From positions 124,001-188,000 of the forward strand of contig CAWATU010000005.1 in NCBI GenBank assembly GCA_963785125.1: DNA of 64,000 bases. Direction: 5' to 3'. The notes under the pieces are model-generated. The model ran no database searches, was not told the origin of the DNA, and saw nothing but the letters and a program-made list of their open reading frames with translations. Numbering within the stretch: the first letter of the stretch is position 1; each line of letters begins with the position of its first letter. The DNA is from QHXN01 sp963785125 (GTDB taxonomy: Bacteria; Acidobacteriota; Blastocatellia; Pyrinomonadales; Pyrinomonadaceae). Made by a program: the position numbers and the translations under genes. This document shows positions 51,518-60,443 of this stretch, piece after piece.

Positions 51518-54272
51518 GGCAAGAGGCACAAAGCAAGAGGCACAAAGCAAAAATGAGGATGGAGGCCGTCGTCGCTTTCGTCTTTCACTTTTGCCTTTTG
51601 CCTTGTGCCTCTTGCCGGTCGCCTTGCTGTCCGGCGTGCTGTTCGTCCGAAGTGATGCGCCCCGGCCTACGCCCGCACCTCTGGGCGTCGAGGAGTCGGA
51701 CGAGGTCTTGCGGCGCGCGGCGCAGACGGCGCTCGGCGGGCGCGAGGGCGCAGTGCTCGTCCTCGACGCACAGACGGGGCGCGTGCGCGCATCTGCCGGC
51801 GGGCGCGCCAGCTTTGAAGAGGCGACGCCGCCCGGCTCGGCCATCAAACCCTTCACGATGCTCGCGGCCCTACGGACGGGCACGCTCAACGCGGACAGCC
51901 GACGCCTCTGCCGGCGCCGCTACGTGTACGAAGAGTTCAAGCTCAACTGCTCGCACCCGCGCTACCAGACCGACTTCGGTCCCGCAGAGGCGCTCGCCAA
52001 CTCCTGCAACTACTACTTCGGCCGCGCCGCCGAGACGCTCGACGCCGAAGGATACGCGCGCACGCTGCGCGAGTTCGGCTTCGGCGCGCGCACGGGCGCG
52101 GCCGACGTGCGCGAGTCCGCGGGGCTTCTGCCGCGTGAGGCGGCGCGCATGCCCGAGATGCTCGGCGAGAGCGAGCAACTGCGCGTCACGCCCGTGCAAC
52201 TCGCCACCGCGTACGCCGCGCTCTTCAACGGCGGCGCGTTGCTCGAACCTCGCACGGCGCGCGCCGAAGGTTTTACGCCCGCGTTGCGCGCACACCTTGA
52301 AGTCGAGCCCGCGCACCGCGCGTTGCTGCTGGCGGGGATGCGCGGCGCCGTCGCTTACGGGACGGCCGCGCGCGCGGGGCTGGCGACGCTGCCCGTCTAC
52401 GTCTTCGGCAAGACGGGCACCTCGACGCCGCAGGGCGGCTGGCGCGCGCAGGGCTGGTTCGTCGGCTTCGCCGCGCCGGGCACGGGCGCGGCCGACGGCT
52501 TTAAAGACGTACCGACGGATGAGGTGAGACTCGTCGTCCTCGTCCTTCTCAAGCGCTCGCGCGGCGCCGACGCGGCCGAGACCGCGCGCCCCATCTTCGA
52601 GGCTTACGCGCGCACGCTCGGGGTGGGGGAAGACGAGGACGTTCAAGGGACACAACTTTCAAACTCAACAGACAAAGAAGACGCGACCGACGAAGATGAC
52701 GGCCGCGCTGTGCGCGTGCGTCTGTCACGCGGTGACGCGACGCTGCGGCTCCCACTCGAAGACTACGTCTTCGGCGTGCTGGCCGCCGAGGGCAGCGTCG
52801 AGACCGAGGTCGAATCGCTCAAGTCTCTCGCCGTCGCTGCGCGCACGTACGCCGTCCACAACCTGCGCCGCCACGCGCGCGACCGCTTCGACCTCTGCGA
52901 CACGACACACTGTCAGCGCTTCGTGCCGGTGCGCGATGAGTCCGTGCGTCCTGACTTCTACGAGCTGGCGCGGCGCGCCGTGCGCGAGACGGCGGGCGAA
53001 GTCCTGCGCGATTCTTCGGGCCATGTCGCCGAGAGTTACTTCAGCGCCGCGTGCGGCGGTCGCACAGCCGACGTGTCGAAGCTGTGGGGTGAAGCGAACG
53101 CGCCCGCACACCTGCGCGGCGTGACGGACGAGTCGTGCGCGGCGACGACGGAAGGTTGGACGGACGTGATTCCCGCGGAGCGCCTTTTGAAAGCCTTGCA
53201 GGCGGACGAGCGCAGCGACGTGGGCGCGCGGCTCACGGGCGTGCGGGTTGTGCGCCGCGACCAGACGGGGCGCGCGGAGTTGGTTGAGCTTGACGGGCAG
53301 CGGCGTCGTCGTCTGCGCGGTTGGGACTTCAAGATCATCGTGGGGCGCACGCTCGGGTGGAGCGTGCTCAAAAGCTCGCGCTTCGAGGTGTCGCGCGCGG
53401 GCTCGGCCTACGTCTTCCGTGGGACGGGCTTCGGCCACGGCCTCGGGCTCTGTCAGGCGGGCGCGCACGTCTCGGCCGCGCGCGGCGCGTCCTACAGACA
53501 GATACTCGCGCGCTACTTCCCCGGCGCAGCCCTCGGCGAATTGCGGGACGCGGACTTTGGGTCGAGGGTTGAAGAGAGTGGCGCTGTCGAAAATCAACCT
53601 GCTTACGATTCGCCGTCCAAGTCGTCCGCAGGGGAGCCCGTCGCCTTTCAACCGGCGGTCTATCAACCCGCCGCGTACGACCCTCCCCCGCAACGCAGTC
53701 AACTTCGCAGCGAGCACTTCCGCGTGAGCTATCCGGCGCGCGCGGCGCGGGGCGAGGTCGTGTCGCTGTTAGGGACTCTGGAGGCGGCGTATGCGGACGT
53801 GTCGGGGCGTTTGGAGCGAGCGGGCGTGGGTGCGCGCGTCGGTCTGACGGAGGTCTTCGTCTACGAGACGACGGGCGAGTTCGTCGGCGCGACGGGGCGG
53901 CCGGCGTGGGTCGCCGCGGTGACCGAGGGGCGGCGCATCAGCTTTCAGCCGCTCGGCGTTCTGCGGCGGCGCGGGTTGCTGACGACGACGCCGCGCCACG
54001 AGTTCGTACACGCTGCGCTCGAAGCGGCGGGTGCGGGGCGCGCGCCGCTGTGGCTGATCGAGGGTCTGTCTGCGCACGTCGCGGGCGAGGGGGCGTCGCT
54101 CTCTTCGTCGCTGCCGCGGAAGCGGCTTTCAATCGAAGAGGTCGAGCGCAGGCTCGCCGAAAGCACATCGGCGCAGGAGATGCGCGCGCTCTACGCCTCG
54201 GCCTACGTGGAGGTGAGCGCGCTCGTCCGCCGCGAGGGCGAGTCGGCCGTGTGGCGGCGCGCGTTGCGGTGA
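51510..54272 (+). CDS. Fusion: penicillin-binding transpeptidase + SpoIID + gluzincin peptidase
   Basis: A 920-residue protein with one N-terminal membrane segment (about residues 24-42) encoded by a heptad-repeat hairpin. Domain 1 (about 55-370) has all three penicillin-binding motifs: SAIK (Ser110-Lys113), SCN (165-167) and KTG (301-303). It resembles the DUF2300/YfaQ type. Domain 2 (about 405-690) is SpoIID-like, with EDYVFGVLAAE ending in the candidate catalytic Glu427 and GTGFGHGLGLCQAGA near 635-649. Domain 3 (about 730-920) has HEFVH (830-834) and a downstream Glu851 in WLIEGLSAH, a gluzincin metallopeptidase pattern. It combines wall crosslinking, glycan cleavage and a protease in one periplasmic protein. 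The start overlaps the preceding stop. Confidence 0.85.
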   Translation: MSKARGTKQEAQSKNEDGGRRRFRLSLLPFALCLLPVALLSGVLFVRSDAPRPTPAPLGVEESDEVLRRAAQTALGGREGAVLVLDAQTGRVRASAGGRASFEEATPPGSAIKPFTMLAALRTGTLNADSRRLCRRRYVYEEFKLNCSHPRYQTDFGPAEALANSCNYYFGRAAETLDAEGYARTLREFGFGARTGAADVRESAGLLPREAARMPEMLGESEQLRVTPVQLATAYAALFNGGALLEPRTARAEGFTPALRAHLEVEPAHRALLLAGMRGAVAYGTAARAGLATLPVYVFGKTGTSTPQGGWRAQGWFVGFAAPGTGAADGFKDVPTDEVRLVVLVLLKRSRGADAAETARPIFEAYARTLGVGEDEDVQGTQLSNSTDKEDATDEDDGRAVRVRLSRGDATLRLPLEDYVFGVLAAEGSVETEVESLKSLAVAARTYAVHNLRRHARDRFDLCDTTHCQRFVPVRDESVRPDFYELARRAVRETAGEVLRDSSGHVAESYFSAACGGRTADVSKLWGEANAPAHLRGVTDESCAATTEGWTDVIPAERLLKALQADERSDVGARLTGVRVVRRDQTGRAELVELDGQRRRRLRGWDFKIIVGRTLGWSVLKSSRFEVSRAGSAYVFRGTGFGHGLGLCQAGAHVSAARGASYRQILARYFPGAALGELRDADFGSRVEESGAVENQPAYDSPSKSSAGEPVAFQPAVYQPAAYDPPPQRSQLRSEHFRVSYPARAARGEVVSLLGTLEAAYADVSGRLERAGVGARVGLTEVFVYETTGEFVGATGRPAWVAAVTEGRRISFQPLGVLRRRGLLTTTPRHEFVHAALEAAGAGRAPLWLIEGLSAHVAGEGASLSSSLPRKRLSIEEVERRLAESTSAQEMRALYASAYVEVSALVRREGESAVWRRALR
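51517..51616. repeat. Heptad-repeat hairpin inside coding sequence, AGGCACA family
   Basis: The left array (51517-51553) has units AGGCAAG, AGGCACA and AAGCAAG. The inverted array (51588-51616) has TTTTGCC and TTGTGCC units. It begins at the stop of the upstream gene and is read through in the next gene, where the right arm encodes the Leu-rich membrane segment. Confidence 0.9.
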
Positions 54273-54275
54273 AGG

Positions 54276-54349
54276 GAGATTAACCACAGAGACACAGCTT
54301 GAAGACATATAACTTCAAGCTGTGTCTCTGTGTCTCAGTGGTTAATCTC
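54276..54349. repeat. Heptad-like hairpin after the macroglobulin operon
   Basis: GAGATTAACCACAGAGACAC (start of the left arm, 54276-54304) is matched by the inverted arm at 54313-54349, with one extra heptad on the right. The loop is about 8 nt. Period-7 spacing is visible in the CAGAGAC/ACAGCTT and TGTGTCT units. It may also serve as the operon terminator. Confidence 0.88.
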
Positions 54350-54418
54350 TATCAGCATCATCTTCGAGACTCGATTTGATTTGGCTCCGGCAAGACGCCA
54401 TAATTCCTTCACCTTCTC

Positions 54419-55390
54419 ATGCAAGTCAACAGGAAATTTACAAGGTACGCGTGGTTCGTGACGGCGCTGACGCTGGCCGTCATCCTGTGGGGCGCGTTCG
54501 TGCGCGCGTCGAAGTCGGGCGACGGGTGTGGGGCGCACTGGCCGCTGTGCAACGGGTCGGTCCTGCCCGATGCGTCGCAGGTCAAGACGTTGGTCGAGTT
54601 CGCGCACCGAGCGACGAGCGGCATAGCGTTCCTGCTCGTCGTGGGCTTGTGCGTGTGGGCGCTGCGCGCGTTCGGGCGCGGCCATGCGGTGCGCTGGGCG
54701 GCGGGCGCTTCGGGCCTCTTCATCGTAACCGAGTCGCTCATCGGGGCGGGGCTCGTGCTGCTCAGGCTCGTGGGCGGGAACGCCTCGGTGGCGCGCGCCG
54801 TCTACCTGTCGGTGCACCTCGTCAACACGTTCCTGCTCGTGGCGGCGCTGGCGCTGACGGCGTGGTGGGCGACGAGGGGCGTGTCGGAGAGGCCGCGGCT
54901 GTTGGAGTTCTTCCGTGGGCGCGTCGGCGTGGCGTTGCTCGGCTCGCTCGCGTTGGGCGTGAGCGGGGCGGTGGCGGCGTTGGGCGCGACGCTCTTCTCG
55001 GAGGGCGGCGGGCCGTCGGTCGATGTGGAGGGGATGAGCGCGGCGGCGCGGCTCCTCTTCAGCCTGAGGAACTACATGCTGCACCCGGCGCTGGCCGTGC
55101 TGGTCGGCGGTTACCTGACTTACTTCGCGCTCTCGACGTTGAAGGGCGGTGGAGGGTTGTGGGTGCGGCGTTGGGCGCGTTCGGTCTTGGCGCTGGTGGC
55201 GGTGCAGGTTGCGGCGGGGCTGCTGAACGCGGCGCTGCTCGCGCCCATCTGGTTGCAGATCGTCCACCTGTTGCTCGCAGACCTGCTCTGGCTCGCGCTC
55301 GTCATGCTCTCGGCCGAGAGCCTCGCGCCGCGCGAATCTCAGGTGGAAGAGTTCGAGAGGGTTGGACTCAGGCCCGCCGTCGAAATCTAA
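54419..55390 (+). CDS. ctaA: Haem A synthase (CtaA/Cox15 family)
   Basis: A 323-residue integral membrane protein with about eight helices. It oxidises haem O to haem A for cytochrome c oxidase. The N-terminal signature is VILWGAFVRASKSGDGCGAHWP-like, with CGAHWPLC supplying the two external Cys. Haem-ligand His residues appear in EFAHRATSG, SVHLVNT, YMLHPALAV and IVHLLLADL, one pair per half. The ctaB and oxidase subunits are not in the window. It converges on the 115-residue gene with 9 bases between stops. Confidence 0.92.
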   Translation: MQVNRKFTRYAWFVTALTLAVILWGAFVRASKSGDGCGAHWPLCNGSVLPDASQVKTLVEFAHRATSGIAFLLVVGLCVWALRAFGRGHAVRWAAGASGLFIVTESLIGAGLVLLRLVGGNASVARAVYLSVHLVNTFLLVAALALTAWWATRGVSERPRLLEFFRGRVGVALLGSLALGVSGAVAALGATLFSEGGGPSVDVEGMSAAARLLFSLRNYMLHPALAVLVGGYLTYFALSTLKGGGGLWVRRWARSVLALVAVQVAAGLLNAALLAPIWLQIVHLLLADLLWLALVMLSAESLAPRESQVEEFERVGLRPAVEI

Positions 55391-55399
55391 GACTCACGT

Positions 55400-55747
55400 T
55401 CACCAGCGCACGTCATAGTGGGCGAGTCCCGCGCGCCACTGGCCTTCGCCGAGGATGGGGAGGTGGCCGTCGTGTGCGAGCGTGGCGGCGGCGGGGCGGC
55501 GGACGCGATAGGTGTGGCCGTGGGGCGAGGCGACGTTGAGGACGACGCGGTCGGCGTCGGGTTCGTAGGAGGCGACCGTGGCCGCGCGCCAGTCGGCGCG
55601 ACAGCGCAGGATGAGACGCGCGCCCACGGGGAGCGAGCCGAGCGTCGCCGCCGGGGCACAGTCGTTAGAGAGTAAGAGGCCGTCGGGCGGCGCTTCCGTA
55701 GCGTGCGCTTCCGACGGCCTCTCTGGCGTCACTTCCAAGAGCTTCAA
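55400..55747 (-). CDS. Small protein of unknown function
   Basis: A 115-residue soluble protein. The C-terminal 80 residues read as a compact beta domain (LRCRADWRAATVASYEPDADR, HTYRVRRPAAATL), possibly SH3-like. No family recognised. It begins 10 bases after the stop of the M50-like gene, so it is co-transcribed with it. A hairpin (GAGGCCGTCGG with CCGACGGCCTC, 55676-55724) lies inside its first codons and could cast doubt on the exact start. Confidence 0.65.
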   Translation of the reverse strand: MKLLEVTPERPSEAHATEAPPDGLLLSNDCAPAATLGSLPVGARLILRCRADWRAATVASYEPDADRVVLNVASPHGHTYRVRRPAAATLAHDGHLPILGEGQWRAGLAHYDVRW

Positions 55748-55757
55748 ACCTTCAAAC

Positions 55758-56537
55758 TCAGACTTCGAGCGGCGTGTCCTCGAACGGCAGGTCGGGCTGC
55801 GCCGGGCTCTCCTTGCCGGCGACGTAGGCGCGCAGCGCGAGCGTCGTGATGGCGAACGCGGCCACGATCCAGAAGAGCACCCAGAAGACCGAGGGGACGC
55901 CCGTCGCTTCCGCCATGTTCGCCGCGTCCGTGTGCGCGTCGGTGAAGGTCGAGGCGTAGAGCACGTTCCTCAAATCGAACACGGCGTTCAGGACGCACTG
56001 CACGGCGAGGAACGAGACGAGGAAGGCGGCCGCGCGCGGCTTCAGGTACTTCGCCGCGGCGAAGAGCCCCGCGGGCAGCGCCACGCCCGCAACGAGCGTG
56101 AAGAGGCCGGGCAGGCTCCAGTTCCAGAGCGGCGCGAGGAAGCCGAAGAAGGTCGCCAGCAGCAGGACGAGCACGCCCGAAGCGGCGAGCACCACCTTCG
56201 CCTTGACCTGACGGCGCACCAGCCAGAGCAGCAGCGCGCCGAATGTCATCGCGCCCAGGTAGCCGGCGCTGGAGACGAACATGCTGGAGAACATCCCGCC
56301 GCTCGTCGAGTAGACCAGACCGCTCCCGTCGGGCGAGACCGTCAGGCTGCGCACCGAGTTGCCCGTGACGAAGGCGGCCAGCGCGTGCCCGCCCTCGTGA
56401 ATGAAGGTGACGAAGATGCGGAACGGGTAGGCCAGGAACTCCGCGTACGGAAGGAACCAGAGGCAGAGGCTCAGGGCCGTCGCGAACAGGAGCGTCGTAA
56501 CCTGCGGCCGTGCGTCGCGTGCGATTTGGAATTTCAT
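55758..56537 (-). CDS. M50B-like membrane metallopeptidase
   Basis: A 259-residue polytopic membrane protein with about six helices. The first-helix region carries HEGGH (residues 47-51), the zinc-binding HExxH of site-2-type peptidases. The second motif typical of M50 (NxxPxxxLDG) is not seen, as in the M50B group, where a later Asp serves; NAVFDLRNVLY (about 192-202) is a candidate. It may cleave membrane proteins or be a regulatory homologue. It lies downstream of the kinase gene on the same strand, with a 98-base gap. Confidence 0.82.
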   Translation of the reverse strand: MKFQIARDARPQVTTLLFATALSLCLWFLPYAEFLAYPFRIFVTFIHEGGHALAAFVTGNSVRSLTVSPDGSGLVYSTSGGMFSSMFVSSAGYLGAMTFGALLLWLVRRQVKAKVVLAASGVLVLLLATFFGFLAPLWNWSLPGLFTLVAGVALPAGLFAAAKYLKPRAAAFLVSFLAVQCVLNAVFDLRNVLYASTFTDAHTDAANMAEATGVPSVFWVLFWIVAAFAITTLALRAYVAGKESPAQPDLPFEDTPLEV

Positions 56538-56635
56538 CTGTAGGTCTCCGGAGCGGCGTCTTTTAATCTCACCCCAAACTGATACGCCATTCTACCCTGA
56601 CGCGTTCGCGGAAAGAAAGCCCGACGGCGCCGGCC

Positions 56636-59600
56636 TCACTTCGCGTCCGAGACGAGCACGACGACGCTCGAACCGTTGCCGCGGGAGAGCGCCAGCCGGC
56701 GGCCGTCCGGCGAGAAGTCGAAGGCGTCGATGAAGTTCGAGTTGAAGTCCGTGACGGGGAAGGGCGGACGGCCGTCGAGCGGCAGGCAGACGATGTTCGA
56801 GACGTTCTGGCGCGTCTCGATGTGACAGACGGCGCGGCCGTCCGGCGTCCAGCGCAACTGCCTGATGGGCGAGCCGACCACCTCGAAGACTTTTACGGGA
56901 CGGTCGCCGCCTTCGAAGGGGAAGACGGCGATCTGCCACTGCGAGCCGGGCTCCGCCGTCCGGTAGTTGTAGGCGACGAGGCGGCCGTCGGGCGAGATGA
57001 AGGGCGCGGCGGCCTGCGCGCCCTCCGGGAGTCGCACGCGCTCGGGGTCGCCGCCGCCTTCGAGCGGCACGCGCCAGACGGTGACGGGCGGGCCGTGCCT
57101 GTAGCAGAGCACCCAGCGCGAGTCGGGCGAGACGGAGGAGAGGGCGCCGCGGGGCAGCAGCAGCTTCGCGTTCGAGCCGTCGAGGCTTATGCGCCAGAGC
57201 CCCGGGTCGCTCTCACGCTCGGAGGCGGAGTAGACGACGTGGCGGCCGTCGGGCGAGACGCGTGGGTAGGCATACGTGCCCCTCCCGTCGGTGAGCTGGC
57301 GCTGCCCCGTGCCGTCGGCGTTCACGACCCAGATGTCGTCGCTGCCACCCGCGAGCGAGTGGTAGACGAGGCGGCCGTCGGGCGCCCAAGCGAGGCCCCG
57401 CTGCCCGTCGTAGCGCCCCGCGCCGAAGGTGAGCTGCGCGGGCGGGGTCGCCGCGCCGCCGCCGCTGCTCGTCGCCGCCGGGGCCGTCCAGAGGTTCTGC
57501 ACGACGTTGGTCTGGACGGTGGCGATGACGGAGGAGTCGGCCGAGAGACTGACGCTCGTGTAGGTGCTCACGTCGTTCGTGATGCGCTGCGGCTCGCCCT
57601 CTGGGAAGGGGAGCCGCCAGAGCTGGAAGACTTCGCCGCTGTGTGCGGCCGCGACGACGAGCGCGCCCGAGTCGCCCGCCCACGCGAAGCCCCCGACCGA
57701 CTTCCACGTCTGCTTCGTGATCTGCCTGACCGAGCCGTCGGCGACGTTCACGGCCATGAACGACTTGGGGCCGGCGAAGGTGCCCTGGACGAAGGCAACG
57801 ATGCGGCCGTCGGGTGACCAAGCCGCGCCGGAGATGAACTCGGGCAGGTCGCGCCGGTAGAGGACGCGCTCGCCGCCGCCGTCGTGGTTGGCGACGACGA
57901 GCGAGCGGTTGACCTGCTCGTCGAGACGTATGAAGGCGAGCTGACGGCCGTCGGGCGAGAGCGCGAAGTTGCTGCGCGTGTCCTGAAGGCTGACCCTTTC
58001 GACGAGCTTCGTCTCGCTGCCGCCGAGCTTCGGGATGCGGTAGAGCGTGGCGAGATGACCGCGCGGCGGGGCCTTGAGGTAGTAGACGAACGCGCCGTCG
58101 CGCGAGAAGAGCGGCGCGCGGATGCGCTGACCCTCGGCCGCCGGGACGATCTGCACGCTGCTGACCGCGGAGGTCTCGCGCAGCCAGAGGCTCTGCCGTC
58201 CGGCCTCGTCCTTGACGTAGGCGACGAACTCGCCGTCGGGCGAGAGCGCCGCGTCCACGGCCTGCCCCGTGTCCGCCAACTGCCTCACGCTGAACTTCTG
58301 GAACGGCGCGCGCGGCGTGGCTGTGCCGCGCATGAGTTTGTAGAGGCCGAAGCCCCCAGCGGCCAGCGCGCACACTATTAAGGTCGCGGCGACGAGTGCG
58401 CCGCGCTTGTGCCGCTTCAACTCGCCGAGGATGACTTCGGCGCTCGAAGTCTGGCGCGCGGCGGGCTGGCCGGTCTGCGACTCGGCGGGGTCGGCGTCGG
58501 TCGTGCGCGCGGGCGGCGCGCTTTCGCTCGGGACGGCGGCCGGGCTCGCCTCCGTCGTCAAAGCCCCGCCCGCGCGCGCGGTCGCGGCCTCAAACTCCAA
58601 CTGCTGCTTCAGACGCTTGAGGTCTGTCAGTAACTCCTTCGCCGTCTGGTAACGACCATCCCTGTCCTTCGTGAGCGCCTTAGTAACTATCCATTCGAGC
58701 GCGTCGGGCGCGGTCGGAAGATACCGCGCGAGCGGCGGCGGCTCCTTGCCGACGATGGCGGCCAGCACGTCCGTCTGCGACTCGCCGCGGAAGGGCGCGC
58801 GCCCCGTGAGCGACTCGTAGAGCACGACGCCGAGCGACCAGATGTCCGTGCGCCCGTCCACCTCGCGGCCGCGCGCCTGCTCGGGCGACATGTAAGCCAC
58901 GGTGCCCATGACGACGCCCGGGTCTGTCCTGAAGGCAGAGAGCGCCGGCACCTGCGACAGGCATGGGGACACATCCTCGTTGAGTTTGGCGAGGCCGAAG
59001 TCGAGGACTTTGACGAAGCCGTCGGGGCGGAGCATGACGTTCTCGGGCTTCACGTCGCGGTGGACGACGCCGGCCTCGTGCGCGGCGACGAGCGCGGCCG
59101 CGATCTGCGCGGCCACGTCGAGAGCCTCGGCCGGCGTGAGAGGGCCGCGTGCGAAGTGCTCGCGCAGCGTCTCGCCCTCGATATACTCGGAGGCGATGAC
59201 GCTTGTGCCGTCCGCCTGCTCGATGTCGTAGACGGTGACGATGTTCGGGTGGTTAAGGCGGAGGACGGCGTGCGCCTCCTGCCGGAAGCGGCGGACGCGC
59301 GCCTCGTCGCCCGCGAAGTGGTCGGGCAGGAGCTTGAGCGCGACCTTCCGGCCCGTACGCTCGTGGACGGCGAGGTGTACCTCGCCCATCCCGCCCGCGC
59401 CGAGCCGCGAGACGATGCGATAGGCGCCGACGGCTTGACCCGCCAGAGACTCTCGGCGCGCACGCTCGGCCGCGAACAGCCGCGCCGCCTCCTCGACCGC
59501 GGGCGCGCCGAGCGTCCCGCCTCCCCGGTCGTGCTCGACCAGCGACAAGACCTCCGCGCGCAGCGCCTCGTCCTCTCCGCACGCGCGCTCGACGAACGCC

Positions 59601-59674
59601 GCGCGCTCATCCGAAGGCAGCTCGACGGCGGACTTAAAGATCGTGTCTATCTGTCGCCAGCGTTCGGGGTTCAT
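56636..59674 (-). CDS. Ser/Thr protein kinase with TolB/WD40-like propeller
   Basis: A 1012-residue receptor-type kinase. After about 80 helical residues the Hanks-type kinase domain (about 85-360) shows GAGGMGEV (Gly loop, 92-99), Lys114, HRDVKPEN (205-212) and DFG (225-227). YMSPEQARG follows. A membrane helix (about 465-487) leads to a periplasmic beta-propeller with repeated SPDGR/APDGR blades (about 510-1010). It is typical of Acidobacteriota, where such kinases follow an ECF sigma gene, as here. The ATG at 59674 begins with MNPERWRQID, the usual start for this family. The ligand is unknown. Confidence 0.93.
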   Translation of the reverse strand: MNPERWRQIDTIFKSAVELPSDERAAFVERACGEDEALRAEVLSLVEHDRGGGTLGAPAVEEAARLFAAERARRESLAGQAVGAYRIVSRLGAGGMGEVHLAVHERTGRKVALKLLPDHFAGDEARVRRFRQEAHAVLRLNHPNIVTVYDIEQADGTSVIASEYIEGETLREHFARGPLTPAEALDVAAQIAAALVAAHEAGVVHRDVKPENVMLRPDGFVKVLDFGLAKLNEDVSPCLSQVPALSAFRTDPGVVMGTVAYMSPEQARGREVDGRTDIWSLGVVLYESLTGRAPFRGESQTDVLAAIVGKEPPPLARYLPTAPDALEWIVTKALTKDRDGRYQTAKELLTDLKRLKQQLEFEAATARAGGALTTEASPAAVPSESAPPARTTDADPAESQTGQPAARQTSSAEVILGELKRHKRGALVAATLIVCALAAGGFGLYKLMRGTATPRAPFQKFSVRQLADTGQAVDAALSPDGEFVAYVKDEAGRQSLWLRETSAVSSVQIVPAAEGQRIRAPLFSRDGAFVYYLKAPPRGHLATLYRIPKLGGSETKLVERVSLQDTRSNFALSPDGRQLAFIRLDEQVNRSLVVANHDGGGERVLYRRDLPEFISGAAWSPDGRIVAFVQGTFAGPKSFMAVNVADGSVRQITKQTWKSVGGFAWAGDSGALVVAAAHSGEVFQLWRLPFPEGEPQRITNDVSTYTSVSLSADSSVIATVQTNVVQNLWTAPAATSSGGGAATPPAQLTFGAGRYDGQRGLAWAPDGRLVYHSLAGGSDDIWVVNADGTGQRQLTDGRGTYAYPRVSPDGRHVVYSASERESDPGLWRISLDGSNAKLLLPRGALSSVSPDSRWVLCYRHGPPVTVWRVPLEGGGDPERVRLPEGAQAAAPFISPDGRLVAYNYRTAEPGSQWQIAVFPFEGGDRPVKVFEVVGSPIRQLRWTPDGRAVCHIETRQNVSNIVCLPLDGRPPFPVTDFNSNFIDAFDFSPDGRRLALSRGNGSSVVVLVSDAK

Positions 59675-59693
59675 AAAAAGGGCGTGACTCTCG

Positions 59694-60269
59694 TCACTTC
59701 CTTTCCATCTCTCTGAGGAGGAAGGCGCGGGCGCGGCGCCACTCGCGGCCGACGGTGTCGGGGGAGACCTTGAGCACCTCGGCCGACTCTTCGACGGAGA
59801 GGCCGCCGAAGTAGCGTAGCTCGACGACGCGCGCTTTGCGCGGGTCGAGCTTCTCAAGGGCGGCGAGCGCGTCGTCGAGCGCGACCAGTTCGTCGGCGCG
59901 CTCGTCCGAGAGGAGCAGGGCCTCGTCTAAGGGTAACGCGCGGGCGCCGCCGCCGCGCTTCTCGTAACGGCGCGAGCGTGCGTGGTCGATGAGGATGCGG
60001 CGCATCGTCTGCGCGGCGATGGCGAAGAAGTGCGCACGGTTCTGCCAGCGCACACGCGTCTGGTCGCAGAGCTTGAGGTAGGCCTCGTTGACGAGCGCGG
60101 AGGTCTGGAGCGTGTGCCCCTCGCGCTCGCGGCTCATGTAGTGGTGTGCGAGCCGGTGCAGCTCGCGCTCGACGAGTGGAAGCAGGCGGTCGAGCGCCTC
60201 GCGGTCGCCGTCACTCCAGGCGGCGAGCAGCTCGGTCATCTCCTGCGGAGAAGGCGTCGAGGAAGTCAT
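59694..60269 (-). CDS. ECF-family sigma factor (acidobacterial, kinase-linked)
   Basis: A 191-residue ECF sigma factor of the group usually found upstream of propeller-bearing Ser/Thr kinases. Region 2 (ALVNEAYLKLCDQTRVRW) and region 4 (YFGGLSVEESAEVLKVSPDTV, helix-turn-helix) are clear. There is no anti-sigma gene. Activity may be controlled by the kinase, whose ATG follows 19 bases after the stop. The ATG at 60269 is chosen; an upstream extension of 23 residues is open. Confidence 0.92.
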   Translation of the reverse strand: MTSSTPSPQEMTELLAAWSDGDREALDRLLPLVERELHRLAHHYMSREREGHTLQTSALVNEAYLKLCDQTRVRWQNRAHFFAIAAQTMRRILIDHARSRRYEKRGGGARALPLDEALLLSDERADELVALDDALAALEKLDPRKARVVELRYFGGLSVEESAEVLKVSPDTVGREWRRARAFLLREMERK

Positions 60270-60344
60270 GGTAGTCAAAAAAAACCGGGCGGATTGTAAC
60301 ACCAGTGTTTCGGCGCCGAAAATTTTTCCGAGCGCCATGCGTGT

Positions 60345-60443
60345 GTAGACAGTAGACAGTAGAAAAACAGAGGCAGCGCGCCCGGCCTGAAGGCTGTGAC
60401 GCGCCGCTTAATTCTTCTATTGACTACTGACTACTGTCTACTC
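60345..60443. repeat. Heptad-repeat hairpin, AGTAGAC family
   Basis: The left array (60345-60363) has AGTAGAC units. The inverted array at 60419-60443 has GACTACT/GTCTACT units and covers the TAG stop of moaC (60438-60440). The loop is about 55 nt. Confidence 0.88.
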
